From: Pseudoalteromonas sp. SMS1 | GTDB lineage: Bacteria > Pseudomonadota > Gammaproteobacteria > Enterobacterales > Alteromonadaceae | NCBI RefSeq assembly: GCF_021530565.1 | Contig: NZ_JAKGBI010000012.1 | Span: forward strand, 62,001-126,000 | Length of the DNA stretch: 64,000 nt | Reading direction: 5' to 3' | In this document: positions 51,850-60,636 of the stretch, piece after piece | How the letters are laid out: every line of letters begins with the position of its first letter | Position numbering within the stretch: position 1 is the stretch's first letter | Position numbers and translations under genes: made by a program | Notes under the pieces: model-generated | What the model saw: the letters and a program-made list of their open reading frames with translations, nothing else | Told to the model about the DNA's origin: nothing | Database searches by the model: none

Positions 51850-53043
51850 ATGACGCAACTAACAAAAGATTTTGATATCTGGATAAGAAATGATTTTGTC
51901 GAACTCAATGATCAGCTAGAAGCGCTCTATCGCACCCAGTCTGATCGTGCCAATGTTGAAGGGGTCGGTGACGACATAAAACAACAATTGTTGCGACAAG
52001 GCGAGCAGTATATTGAAGCGTTGCTCGCTGAAGGAAACACCGACGAAGGCTTTGACAGTGCATTTGATTTGCTTGGGAATGTTGGATTGTATATGGCAGC
52101 CTGTCGTCGACATGAAATTACAGAGCCCAGCAGGGAGCGATGTTCGCCTTTAAAGGCCGCGTCGGCCTTGGCGATGCACATTGGTTCTTCCATTGGGGTA
52201 ACGCCGCGCTTTGCTACTGCACACCTCACCACGCATAATACCGCTATTGACGGGGTATACAAACGCTTTACCAGCGACCCCGCAGAACAACTTTTTATCG
52301 ACTATAACACCCGTGGCATTTTAGCCTACAAACGGGCGGCAGAAGCTTTGCTAAAAATACAGCCGCTCGGTATCTCGCACCCAATGACCCCCATGTTATT
52401 TGAGGAGGTCAAGCGTGCGTTACTTGATGTGATTGGCTCTAATCAAGTGTTGTTTAAAAAATTGGATACTGCGTCATTTTTCTATGTCGTGCGACCTTAT
52501 TACAAACCATATCGAGTCGGTAAAGAGGTCTATCGGGGGGCCAATGCAGGGGACTTTGCTGGGATTAATGTCATCGATATGATGCTGGGGCTATGCCGTG
52601 CCAATGACGTCGACTATGCACAGATTTTGGTCGAAAAATTACTGTATATGATGCCTGAAGATCAGGCGACGCTGCGTGAGTGCATGCGTTTGCCTAATCT
52701 TATGGATGCATTTTTAGAGGCGCAGACCGCTCGCGATCAGACTTGGTATCAGGATGCCCTGCGTGTTTTTTTGCAAGCATGCAAGTTGCACGGGGATACG
52801 GCTATCCAACACCACAATCAACTGGTTGAAAAATATATTTGTTACCCTGCTAAGTCGATGGCCAGTACTCATCTAGACAAAGTCACCGCCAGCGGTCCAC
52901 CACTTGAGGTGTTACTCGAACAATTAGCCACACTCAGGGATAAACGCGCTGCGGCAAAACGAGATGATCTGGACACTCGGTTTGAGGACATTCAACAACT
53001 GAGAAGCACGTTATACGAGCGAGGTAGCTATGAAAGCGAGTGA
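51850..53043 (+). CDS. PrnB/DUF1864-type heme protein of the indoleamine/tryptophan dioxygenase superfamily
   Basis: A 397-aa protein resembling the PrnB (monodechloroaminopyrrolnitrin synthase) family. It is mostly helical with YNTRGILAYKRAAEALL and SFFYVVRPYYKPYRVG segments. A candidate axial His321/His322 lies in HHNQLVEKYI, a motif similar to the HxxMVExxI of tryptophan dioxygenases. PrnB acts on 7-chlorotryptophan; family members hydroxylate or rearrange tryptophan rings. ATG 51850 has AGGA eight bases upstream. It overlaps the PLP-enzyme gene by 14 bp. The pair suggests an unusual tryptophan-degradation or secondary-metabolite route. The substrate is inferred. Confidence 0.65.
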   Translation: MTQLTKDFDIWIRNDFVELNDQLEALYRTQSDRANVEGVGDDIKQQLLRQGEQYIEALLAEGNTDEGFDSAFDLLGNVGLYMAACRRHEITEPSRERCSPLKAASALAMHIGSSIGVTPRFATAHLTTHNTAIDGVYKRFTSDPAEQLFIDYNTRGILAYKRAAEALLKIQPLGISHPMTPMLFEEVKRALLDVIGSNQVLFKKLDTASFFYVVRPYYKPYRVGKEVYRGANAGDFAGINVIDMMLGLCRANDVDYAQILVEKLLYMMPEDQATLRECMRLPNLMDAFLEAQTARDQTWYQDALRVFLQACKLHGDTAIQHHNQLVEKYICYPAKSMASTHLDKVTASGPPLEVLLEQLATLRDKRAAAKRDDLDTRFEDIQQLRSTLYERGSYESE

Positions 53044-54142
53044 CTTTCACTTACCAACGCAAGATTATCTGCTGAGTCATTCTGTAGGCCGCATGATGAA
53101 AACGGCGCAGCGTGACTTTGACAACCAATTTATGGCGCCATGGCAGCAGCTAAATCAAGAGCCTTGGGCGCAGTGGTTAGAAGGTGTTGAACGCTTTCGC
53201 ACTGCCTTGGCGAATTTACTAGGCAGTCAGGCTAGCCATTTTTGCCCACAGACCAACTTGTCTAGTGGATTGACCAAATGGCTGATGAGTTTGCCACAGT
53301 GTCATCAACGCCGGGTTAAGGTCCTGTTGAGTGAACATGATTTCCCGAGTATGGGGTTTGTACTACAACGGGCCATGAGTGAGGTTGAATTAACCTTTAT
53401 CCCAGACACGGAAGATATGAGCTGTTTCGACACTTGGCAGCGTTATGTCACAGCTGAGCATGATTTGGTGTTCATTAGTCATGTTTATTCAAATACAGGC
53501 CAACAAGCACCTGTACAGCCGATCATTGAGCATGCTAAGAGGTTAGGATGTCGGGTTGTGGTAGATATTGCGCAAGCTGCGGGTATTTTACCCATTGATT
53601 TGCATCAGTGGCAGGCTGACTGTGTAGTTGGCTCAAGTGTAAAATGGCTGTGTGGTGGCCCAGGTGCAGGGTTTCTATGGGTTAATCCTGAGCACATTAC
53701 ACAATATCAGCCTAAGGATGTCGGTTGGTTTTCACATCAAGATCCGTTTGAGTTTGACATACATCACTTTGCGCCGCACGACAGTGCACTGCGCTTTTGG
53801 GGGGGGACACCATCGGTAGCACCCTATATTTTAGCGGGCCATAGTATCGGGGCGTTTGCACAAGTGGGCATTGAGGAGGTGAGAGCCCACAATATAAAAT
53901 TGCTGGAGGAAATATGGCAAGGGTTAACACCTTGGTGCGTCTCACCAAGGAAACCAGAGCACTGTTCTGGCACCGCCATTATTAATCCTGGTGAGCAGCT
54001 GCCTGCATGCATTCAGGCCTTGCAAAATGCAGGGATTGCGGTGGATGCGAGAAAGTATGGGATACGCGTCTCTCCGCACATTTATAACGACCGTGCGCAA
54101 ATACTGCGCTTCATTGATGTTGTGCAGCGTTTCGTCGATTAG
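53030..54142 (+). CDS. Class V aminotransferase-fold PLP enzyme, kynureninase-like
   Basis: This 370-aa PLP enzyme has VVVDIAQAAGILPIDLHQWQ with the pyridine-binding Asp179, and the PLP Lys205 in VVGSSVKWLCGGPGAGFLWV, followed by GWFSHQDPFEFD. The DxAxAxGxxPxDLHxW and GPGAGFLW blocks are those of kynureninase rather than of cysteine desulfurases or SufS. It would cleave kynurenine-type substrates. It is translationally coupled to the PrnB-like gene. No formamidase gene is visible beside it, and the MBL-fold gene downstream is on the other strand. Confidence 0.75.
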   Translation: MKASDFHLPTQDYLLSHSVGRMMKTAQRDFDNQFMAPWQQLNQEPWAQWLEGVERFRTALANLLGSQASHFCPQTNLSSGLTKWLMSLPQCHQRRVKVLLSEHDFPSMGFVLQRAMSEVELTFIPDTEDMSCFDTWQRYVTAEHDLVFISHVYSNTGQQAPVQPIIEHAKRLGCRVVVDIAQAAGILPIDLHQWQADCVVGSSVKWLCGGPGAGFLWVNPEHITQYQPKDVGWFSHQDPFEFDIHHFAPHDSALRFWGGTPSVAPYILAGHSIGAFAQVGIEEVRAHNIKLLEEIWQGLTPWCVSPRKPEHCSGTAIINPGEQLPACIQALQNAGIAVDARKYGIRVSPHIYNDRAQILRFIDVVQRFVD

Positions 54143-54152
54143 GGTGATTGGA

Positions 54153-54905
54153 TTATTTAACCAAGCCTAGCGCCCGTTTGGTTTTGGCTTTGACGGAGCG
54201 CCAATGTGTGACTGGCACACTGGGAGCAAGTGATTCTAACTTGGTGAAGTTGACATCGTGAAAATCAATTTCACCTTGATGGGCCAAAATAATGGTTTTG
54301 GGGTGTAGGTTTTTCACTAACTCGAGGGAATGACGGTATCGATTGGGATAAAACACCGGATAAGGGGGAATAAACTGCCCCCTCACTTTGACAAATAAGT
54401 CAGCAACATAAATACAATTGCGTTTCTGATGGTAGAGGGACAAGTCCCGGTCAGTGTGTCCTGGCGTATACCTTGCTTGCCAGTCTTCAAAGCCTGGTAA
54501 CACATCGCCGTCTTCAATGTAAAAGTCTGCATGCAGCTTACGCGCATACCACAGATTCTTGCGTACTTTCTTCTTTCTACCAGCAACCCACAATGCCAAA
54601 ATCATGTCAGACCAATGCATCAACATGCCATCTAACCCACTATACCAGTGACCAGCAATATTGGCAGTGGCGATCTGTGCCCCTGTTTTCTTTCTAATTA
54701 GATGTGCGCCGCCGGCATGATCTGGGTGCATATGGGTGACAACGACTAATTTTAAATCAGCCAATGGACGCCTAAGCGTATCAGTAATAAAGCAACAAAT
54801 GGTCTCCACATCTGCTCTACAACAGCCATCAAGTAACAGGATTTTGTCAGGGTATTCAACTAAATAAATTTGTTGAATGTAACCTTCTAGGAAGTGGATT
54901 TGCAT
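54153..54905 (-). CDS. Metallo-beta-lactamase-fold hydrolase
   Basis: About 250 aa with the metal-binding motif THMHPDHAGG, a second His in YTPGHTDRDLSL and another in ILAHQGEIDFHD. It begins MQIHFLEGYIQQIYLVEYPD. The frame is open to 55004, but the extra N-terminus runs into the tRNA terminator region, so ATG 54905 is used. Convergent with the kynureninase-like gene, 10 bp from its stop. The substrate is unknown. Confidence 0.78.
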   Translation of the reverse strand: MQIHFLEGYIQQIYLVEYPDKILLLDGCCRADVETICCFITDTLRRPLADLKLVVVTHMHPDHAGGAHLIRKKTGAQIATANIAGHWYSGLDGMLMHWSDMILALWVAGRKKKVRKNLWYARKLHADFYIEDGDVLPGFEDWQARYTPGHTDRDLSLYHQKRNCIYVADLFVKVRGQFIPPYPVFYPNRYRHSLELVKNLHPKTIILAHQGEIDFHDVNFTKLESLAPSVPVTHWRSVKAKTKRALGLVK

Positions 54906-55032
54906 GGTTGTCTTTGCTGGTATAGGTTCATAATTATTATTGTTAACACATCTGACCAGTTGTTGGGAAGAGAAAAATGTTGCCGCAGAGACTTCAGAGG
55001 ACACGTTAAAGCGAGAAGAAGAAGATTTTAGG

Positions 55033-55060
55033 CATAAAAAAACCGTCCAAAGGACGGTTT
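55033..55060 (-). terminator. Intrinsic terminator of the tRNA-Ser pair
   Basis: On the minus strand AAACCGTCC-TTT-GGACGGTTT is followed by a run of T, 14 bp after the CCA end of the first tRNA gene. A textbook rho-independent terminator. Confidence 0.85.
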
Positions 55061-55073
55061 CTTCACAAAGAAC

Positions 55074-55166
55074 TGGCGGAGGGGGAGGGATTCGAACCCT
55101 CGATAGGGCTACAAACCCTATACTCCCTTAGCAGGGGAGCGCCTTCAGCCACTCGGCCACCTCTCC
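55074..55166 (-). tRNA. tRNA-Ser(GCT)
   Basis: The minus strand folds as a class II tRNA with a long variable arm, anticodon GCT (in CCTGCTAAGG), T-loop GGTTCGAATCC and an encoded CCA end. The acceptor stem GGAGAGG / CCCCTCC has one A-C mismatch at position 5. It is transcribed with the neighbouring tRNA-Ser(TGA). Confidence 0.93.
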
Positions 55167-55185
55167 GACGCAAAACTTTTTAAAA

Positions 55186-55276
55186 TGGCGGAGAGATAGG
55201 GATTTGAACCCTAGATACGCTATTAACGTATGCCGGTTTTCAAGACCGGTGCTTTCAACCACTCAGCCATCTCTCC
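55186..55276 (-). tRNA. tRNA-Ser(TGA)
   Basis: Class II tRNA on the minus strand with anticodon TGA (in GTCTTGAAAAC), a long variable arm, T-loop GGTTCAAATCC and encoded CCA. It lies 19 bp upstream of tRNA-Ser(GCT) in the same direction and reads UCN codons. Confidence 0.93.
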
Positions 55277-55441
55277 ATGGGCACAGATAATACTTATCGA
55301 ATTGGGTGCTGTAAATAGTTTTTTAATCGTTTGCTGAAAATTTAAACAAAAAACCGAAGTTATTGAATTTTTTGCCCGAAATTTATACTTTTTGATAATC
55401 TAAGAAGGAAATGCAAGCGCGTTGTACGCTATTGGGGCGTG

Positions 55442-55470
55442 CATGTGGCATCGATTCATGATGCCACATG
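55442..55470. terminator. Hairpin downstream of the 49-aa peptide gene
   Basis: CATGTGGCATC and GATGCCACATG form a perfect 11-bp stem with loop GATTCAT, 16 bp beyond the stop of the minus-strand peptide gene. There is no U-tail, so it may be a terminator or a stable 3' end. Confidence 0.55.
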
Positions 55471-55486
55471 GTAGAAGTCAACAGAT

Positions 55487-55636
55487 TTACTTATGCATGA
55501 CCACATAGCTTAATTGTAAAGATTGACCAATTTTGCTCAACCATCTCATCCATTGAACACGTGGGGCTGGGATGTTTTTTAAGGTTGGGTTAGTCGTGGT
55601 TTGCGTGTTGCTGCACGCAGCAGCTGTATTAAGCAT
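55487..55636 (-). CDS. Small peptide, unknown
   Basis: A 49-aa frame from ATG 55636 with AGGAG at 8-base spacing. It has a Thr/Asn-rich N-terminal half (TAAACSNTQTTTNPTLKN) and a basic, Trp-containing helix (PRVQWMRWLSKIGQSLQL). The longer frame from 55687 has no ribosome site. A hairpin follows the stop. It is a candidate membrane-active or signalling peptide. No family is recognised. Confidence 0.4.
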   Translation of the reverse strand: MLNTAAACSNTQTTTNPTLKNIPAPRVQWMRWLSKIGQSLQLSYVVMHK

Positions 55637-55883
55637 ATCGCTGTCTCCTAAGACGAATTGTTGATTGGTTACATGGTTATTTTGCATGCATTTTGCACAA
55701 AATTAAAACGATAAAAATTGCTGTCGTGGCATTAGAAAATCTAATGAATTTGCTTTTTGTTTAGATTTTTTATTGATTTAATGAATAGTTATTCACCTTG
55801 CGTTCGTTGCCTTTAATGCTTTTTTTGTATTTTATTTTATCTAGTGAATATTTATTCAGATAATATTATTTTGGGGTTTTTGT

Positions 55884-56729
55884 TTGTTAGTCATTTATAG
55901 ACCGCAACGCGGGAAAAAGTTTTCGGCCCATGCCCAGTGGCTGAAGTTAGAAGCAAAAAAGCATGCTATTCAGCTGTACTGGTACGCCACTTCCGGCCAT
56001 TTTGAAACAGATCTTGAGCGACTTAAGCATCTCGCTTCGCGATCTACGCAGGTGGTTGTGCTAGGAGGAGATGGCACACTCAATTTAGCGGTGAATGCCA
56101 TTGCCGGTACCGACGTTGTGCTGTCACTATTGCCGTGTGGGACAGGGAATGACTTTAGCCGACAGTTTGGTTATTCCAGTCGGCACTGGCGCGATACCAT
56201 ATTTTCAGGCAAAGCACGTAAAATTGATGTGGGCCAAGTCGGCCATCGCTATTTCATTAATATAGCTGGCATCGGCTTTAACGCGGACGTGGTATCAACA
56301 ATGGGTGGGAAGAAGCCCTTTGGAAAACTGAGTTATGGTTTAACTGGGGCGTTAAAGTTGGTCCGATACAAAGGGGTGGTGATTGATTATGGGCACGGCT
56401 CACACGCTACGATGATGTGTCTTTTTAGTAATGGCCGTCATTTTGCTGCTGGTTTAACACCTGCGCCAAATGCCAGCATCGATGATGGTATGCTGCAAGT
56501 AATGACCATCTCGATGGTTGCTTGGTATAAAAGGTTAGTGTGCTTTACACTGATGTTGTTTGGACTGCATACTCGCCTGCCTTGGGTAACGGTACAACAG
56601 TGCCAACAACTAGAAGTGAAAACGCCTGGCCTACCTGTTGAAGCCGATGGCGATTTAATTGCAACAACCCCAGTTAATGTGCGGTGCAAAGCGGCGTTGT
56701 TGCAATTTAAAGTCCTTAATTCGCCTTGA
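55884..56729 (+). CDS. Diacylglycerol/lipid kinase family protein (DagK-like)
   Basis: This 281-aa protein has the diacylglycerol kinase catalytic signature VVVLGGDGTLNLAVNAIAG and LPCGTGNDFSRQFG, and a C-terminal beta domain (FINIAGIGFNADVV, FSNGRHFAAGLTPAPNASID, VEADGDLI). It phosphorylates a lipid or sphingoid-type substrate at the membrane. The only start is TTG 55884. It is convergent with the EamA gene and overlaps its end by 14 bp. Confidence 0.85.
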   Translation: MLVIYRPQRGKKFSAHAQWLKLEAKKHAIQLYWYATSGHFETDLERLKHLASRSTQVVVLGGDGTLNLAVNAIAGTDVVLSLLPCGTGNDFSRQFGYSSRHWRDTIFSGKARKIDVGQVGHRYFINIAGIGFNADVVSTMGGKKPFGKLSYGLTGALKLVRYKGVVIDYGHGSHATMMCLFSNGRHFAAGLTPAPNASIDDGMLQVMTISMVAWYKRLVCFTLMLFGLHTRLPWVTVQQCQQLEVKTPGLPVEADGDLIATTPVNVRCKAALLQFKVLNSP

Positions 56730-57642
56730 TGGGGTGTGGTGTAGGGCGTCGTATAAATTTGGTAACAACGTGTTTTGGTAGCAATACTAGCAAGTTGCCG
56801 AGGCAAATTAACCCAAATCCGATGAAAGTGTTGGCTTGCCAAGTAAACCCCTCAAACCATGTGCTAAGCAAGACTGCCACGACAGGAAATAGTACGATGA
56901 TGTAGCTGGCACGCTCTGGTCCTATGTTCTTCAGCAATGAAAAGTAGCATGCGAACGCAATCACGGTGCCAAAAATGGCCAAATAGAGTAACGAGCTCCA
57001 GTAGCTTATGTCCGCGTGAACGACGAATGACAGTGGGCTAAATAACACGTATATCCCGAGTAGCAGACTACTATAGAGCATCCCCCATGCATTCCCCTCA
57101 AGCACACCAATTGCGCGATTAGAGTTTCGAATACTGACCATATTGCCCAATGACGCGATAAAAGTGCCCGTGAGTGCGAGTACTAGGCCAACAAAGGTAG
57201 CAGATGAAAAACTCGCGGCATTGAGGTCTTGCCAAAATAGTGCAACGATACCAGATACCCCGAGTAGCGCACCAAAATAGGTTTTTAATGCAATGGGCTT
57301 GGCAAAGAACAGTCGGGTATTCAAGATATTTAGCACCAACATAAATGAGAACGCTATCGATGCCATTGCAGAGGTAAGGCTGCCTTGTGCCCAGTAGAGT
57401 AAGAGATAGTTCAATCCAAAATTACCGACAGCTAATAACATGAAAAAGCCATGATCAGCCCAAGTAAACTGCATCATAGGTCGCTTTTGCCAGATCACAA
57501 ATCCCCACATACACAGTGCTGAAATAGCAAAACGGTAAAACAGAGATACCACCTCATTAACTTGGCCTAGTTGAAATTCGATTGCCAGCCAAGTTGAGCC
57601 CCAGATAAGAACCGTAACGATGTATAGCAGCCAGTTTCTCAT
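56716..57642 (-). CDS. EamA/DMT-family transporter
   Basis: The 308-aa protein has ten membrane helices in two EamA repeats (YIVTVLIWGSTWLAIEFQLG at the start, VLALTGTFIASLGNMVSIRN in the second half). AAGGAACAACC precedes ATG. It is divergent from a GntR/aminotransferase-type regulator, which probably controls it. Such pairs often handle amino-acid or vitamin export; the substrate is unknown. Confidence 0.85.
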   Translation of the reverse strand: MRNWLLYIVTVLIWGSTWLAIEFQLGQVNEVVSLFYRFAISALCMWGFVIWQKRPMMQFTWADHGFFMLLAVGNFGLNYLLLYWAQGSLTSAMASIAFSFMLVLNILNTRLFFAKPIALKTYFGALLGVSGIVALFWQDLNAASFSSATFVGLVLALTGTFIASLGNMVSIRNSNRAIGVLEGNAWGMLYSSLLLGIYVLFSPLSFVVHADISYWSSLLYLAIFGTVIAFACYFSLLKNIGPERASYIIVLFPVVAVLLSTWFEGFTWQANTFIGFGLICLGNLLVLLPKHVVTKFIRRPTPHPIKAN

Positions 57643-57764
57643 GGTTGTTCCTTTATTAATTGACGTGATTATTGCAGCGAATAGCAGTTTACTCCGTTGT
57701 TCTGTGTATAATAGACACAGAAAAATGATTTTTTGACCTATACAGATTTCGATTGGAGACAGTG

Positions 57765-59213
57765 ATGCATCATGGCCAATTCCTTTATCAGCAGGTGATA
57801 GATGTGATCAATGAAATGGTGACCAATGAACTGTTGACGCCCGGTTCAAAGTTGCCTTCATTGCGAAAATTAGCGCAACAACTTTCGGTCAGTATTCCGA
57901 CGGTCAAGCAAGCCTACTATCAGCTAGAGGCGCAAGGGCGTATTTATTCCAAAGAAAAGTCAGGATACTTTTTATCTGATCAGGAAAAGAGTGCCTTACC
58001 CAAACGTTGCAAGTTGTCTGTTGCACCCACAGAAGTCAACAAACAAACCCTGATAGAGCAAGTTTATGAAGGCATTCACTCTCCTCATTGTGCGCCTTTT
58101 GGTATCGCAAATCCGGTGGCAGCGATGAGCAATGAGCGTGTACTCGCGAAAATGATGCGCCACGCACTCAAGCAGGCGGGTAGTCAAATTTTGGAATATG
58201 GTGCGATGGATGGGTTGGAGCGATTGAAGCGACAAATTGCACAGCGTTATTTACATATGGGCATGTCGGTTTCAATGGATGACATTGTCATTACCAACGG
58301 AGCACAAGAGGCATTGGCGATCGCGTTACAGTGTGTGACCAAACCGGGTGAAGTTGTCGCCATCGAATCGCCCTGTTACTTCGGGATTATAGAATTAATT
58401 GAAAATCTAGGACTGCGAGCATTGGAGATCCCGGTATGCCCGGACGATGGCTTGTGGCTTGAAGATCTAGAAAAAGCACTGAATGATCATGATGTGCGCG
58501 CTTGTATTTGTTCAACCAGTATCAATAACCCACTGGGTAGCGTTATGCCAGAGTATAGACGTCAGCTGTTGTTGGATATCTTAGTGGCAAAGGGAGTGAC
58601 CCTAATTGAAGATGATGTGTACGGTGATCTGCATTTTTCTAAACATCGTGGCAAGCCCGCGCAATATTATGCATCCGCGGGGCAGGTGATCACCTGTGAT
58701 TCCTTTTCAAAAACAGCGGCACCTAGCTACCGAGTTGGTTGGATACTTGCCCCCGGTTTTGCGGCACAAGCGCGGCGCTTTAAACGCGCGTTGAGTTGTT
58801 CCTCATCTTTGATTAATCAATGGGTATTAGCGGATTACCTTGCATCTGGAGACTATGAAAGACACTTGCGCAAATTACGACAGCGATTAATGGAAAACAA
58901 ACAGAAAATGCTCACATGCATTCGTACCTTTTTCCCTAAAGACGTCCGCGTGAGCGATCCGGGTGGGGGCTGTGTCGTGTGGCTCGAGCTTGGTTCTAAT
59001 GTGGATGGGGGCATGTTGTTTAAGCTCGCCATGGCACAGGGCATCAGTATTACGCCAGGGAAATTATTTAGTGTGTCTGAGCGCTTTCTGAACTGTGTTC
59101 GCATCAGTTATGGTTTACCATGGAATGATGAAGTCGAAGCGCATATAAAACAGCTAGGGACTCTTGTTGCAACGTTGAAAAGTGGTGAGCAAGATGTTGC
59201 CGATCACCACTAA
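57765..59213 (+). CDS. MocR-type regulator: GntR helix-turn-helix fused to a PLP aminotransferase domain
   Basis: A 482-aa protein with an N-terminal GntR winged helix (LLTPGSKLPSLRKLAQQLSV, TVKQAYYQLEAQGRIYSKEK) and a fold-type I aminotransferase domain with ITNGAQEALAIALQ, STSINNPLGSVMP, LIEDDVYGDLHF and the PLP Lys in SFSKTAAPSYRVGW. GGAG precedes ATG 57765 by six bases; the TTG at 57753 is less likely. It should use PLP or an amino acid as effector and regulate the divergent EamA exporter gene. Confidence 0.88.
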   Translation: MHHGQFLYQQVIDVINEMVTNELLTPGSKLPSLRKLAQQLSVSIPTVKQAYYQLEAQGRIYSKEKSGYFLSDQEKSALPKRCKLSVAPTEVNKQTLIEQVYEGIHSPHCAPFGIANPVAAMSNERVLAKMMRHALKQAGSQILEYGAMDGLERLKRQIAQRYLHMGMSVSMDDIVITNGAQEALAIALQCVTKPGEVVAIESPCYFGIIELIENLGLRALEIPVCPDDGLWLEDLEKALNDHDVRACICSTSINNPLGSVMPEYRRQLLLDILVAKGVTLIEDDVYGDLHFSKHRGKPAQYYASAGQVITCDSFSKTAAPSYRVGWILAPGFAAQARRFKRALSCSSSLINQWVLADYLASGDYERHLRKLRQRLMENKQKMLTCIRTFFPKDVRVSDPGGGCVVWLELGSNVDGGMLFKLAMAQGISITPGKLFSVSERFLNCVRISYGLPWNDEVEAHIKQLGTLVATLKSGEQDVADHH

Positions 59214-59231
59214 GTTGGTTGGAAACATTGT

Positions 59232-60020
59232 CTATTCAGCGCTATAGCGCATGAGACGATAGCCCGAGACTGCTGGAATGGCTTGTGATAGCGTAGACTC
59301 TTGTAACGCGATTTGCTCAAAATTATGACACAGTGCAGTCGCTTGTTGCTCAAGGCGCTCGGCCTGTGCGGTGACTTTTTCTTCTATTTGTTGGCCCATT
59401 TGCGCCATACGCTGTTCAAATGAGGACATATCACCATTGGCATTGGTCATTTCAGAACCAATTGTGACAAGCAGCGAGCCAATGGATTGAAACATAGCAC
59501 TTTTTACGGCATCTTCCATGCGTGATTCAAACTGATGCTCAAAGTGCTCGCTAAATTCATGGAATGTTTGCTCTCCCATAACAAAACTTCCTTGTTGATA
59601 AAATGTGCCCTGTATCTCACGGCTCAGTTCATCCAGCACCATTGATAAGTTGTCGAGGCCTTGTAAGTTAAAGGTCGTGGCAACCTCATTGAGTGCCACC
59701 TCTGCGACTTCAATGGCATCCGTAGCCATGGTTGCTACTTTCGGCAGTTCTACGCGCAGTGTGTCTGCATAGCGTATGAGCGCGCGTTGCTGGTGTGCGT
59801 CGACGTCAATAGGCTCACCATTTATAAAAGCGTGTCCAGTTGCATCAATGGTCAGAGCGTGATCATTCGGGGTTGTAATCGCCACTTCGTTTGGTGTTAT
59901 TGCGACATTATTCTTGAATTCAATTTGGCAAGTGTCGTTTGAAAAAGAAAGACCATGGTCAGAGTGTGCCAAAACCGAGGTTGACGACAAAAGGGCGGTG
60001 ATGAGTAGCGCGTTTTTCAT
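59232..60020 (-). CDS. YggN-like (DUF2884) periplasmic protein
   Basis: The 262-aa protein has a signal peptide (MKNALLITALLSSTSVLA). The mature part has the DUF2884 layout: an N-terminal strand region with NDTCQIEFKNNVAITPNEV and a C-terminal helical half with MSSFEQRMAQMGQQIEEKVT and CHNF. AAGGAACC precedes the ATG. Function unknown. Transcribed alone. Confidence 0.75.
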   Translation of the reverse strand: MKNALLITALLSSTSVLAHSDHGLSFSNDTCQIEFKNNVAITPNEVAITTPNDHALTIDATGHAFINGEPIDVDAHQQRALIRYADTLRVELPKVATMATDAIEVAEVALNEVATTFNLQGLDNLSMVLDELSREIQGTFYQQGSFVMGEQTFHEFSEHFEHQFESRMEDAVKSAMFQSIGSLLVTIGSEMTNANGDMSSFEQRMAQMGQQIEEKVTAQAERLEQQATALCHNFEQIALQESTLSQAIPAVSGYRLMRYSAE

Positions 60021-60374
60021 TGTAGGTTCCTTATTCGCTGATGACGTTTAAGGTAAATCAAATAAGATGCCAAAATTAATAGTTTAAACTAATCAATGGT
60101 TTAGGTTTTATGAACGTATTTCAACGATATTCTGAATCAGCCCTTTGCCTAATAGTTGGCTATATTGGCTAACTATTAGCCTAATCAATTTAATAAATCG
60201 TGACGATAAAAATCATTCACTGTCCAAGTCGCTAATTTAAGGCTAAATAACGTATGTGTATTAACGCGATGATGACAGGCGAGTGTGTGAGTTGTGGTTT
60301 GCATTGTGTGCGTAAAAAAGTGGAAATTTTGTCCGCGCTGGGGTGGCACAGTTTACGTTGAATAGGAGTTTCTC
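60021..60374. other. Intergenic region with an inverted repeat
   Basis: No gene seen. CTAATAGTT (60149-60157) and AACTATTAG (60171-60179) are exact arms extended by four partly wobble pairs, a possible operator or RNA hairpin between the divergent YggN-like and PA3496-like genes. Confidence 0.4.
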
Positions 60375-60557
60375 ATGGGTAAAACATATTCCTATGATCC
60401 ATTGGACGATGAATACCAAGATGACTTTGGTACATTAGGTGATAAGGATACCAATACGCAGCGACAAAAAGTGCGAAAGAAATTAGATGAGTATCTAGAG
60501 CAAAAACGTTTGAGACGTAATTTAGGAGAGGACGATTTTGATTACTTTGACGATTAG
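60375..60557 (+). CDS. PA3496-family small protein
   Basis: The 60-aa acidic/basic protein has the family layout: an Asp/Tyr-rich start (YSYDPLDDEYQDDFG), a basic helix RQKVRKKLDEYLEQKRLRRN and an acidic tail. The family is annotated as putative envelope-integrity proteins. AGGAG precedes the ATG with good spacing. Confidence 0.7.
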   Translation: MGKTYSYDPLDDEYQDDFGTLGDKDTNTQRQKVRKKLDEYLEQKRLRRNLGEDDFDYFDD

Positions 60558-60636
60558 TTATCATCGTCGTAAGTAGAGAGCATCATGGCGTATTAAGTGC
60601 TCTCTACATGATTTTTCCTGTTGTCGCAAAGTTGTA

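Larger units (their letters stand above)
55277..55883. other. Region between the tRNAs and the lipid kinase gene
   Basis: Contains the tRNA promoter region, a perfect 11-bp-stem hairpin at 55442-55470 and a small minus-strand gene at 55487-55636, listed separately. The remainder (55690-55883) is AT-rich leader DNA with no further feature. Confidence 0.5.
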
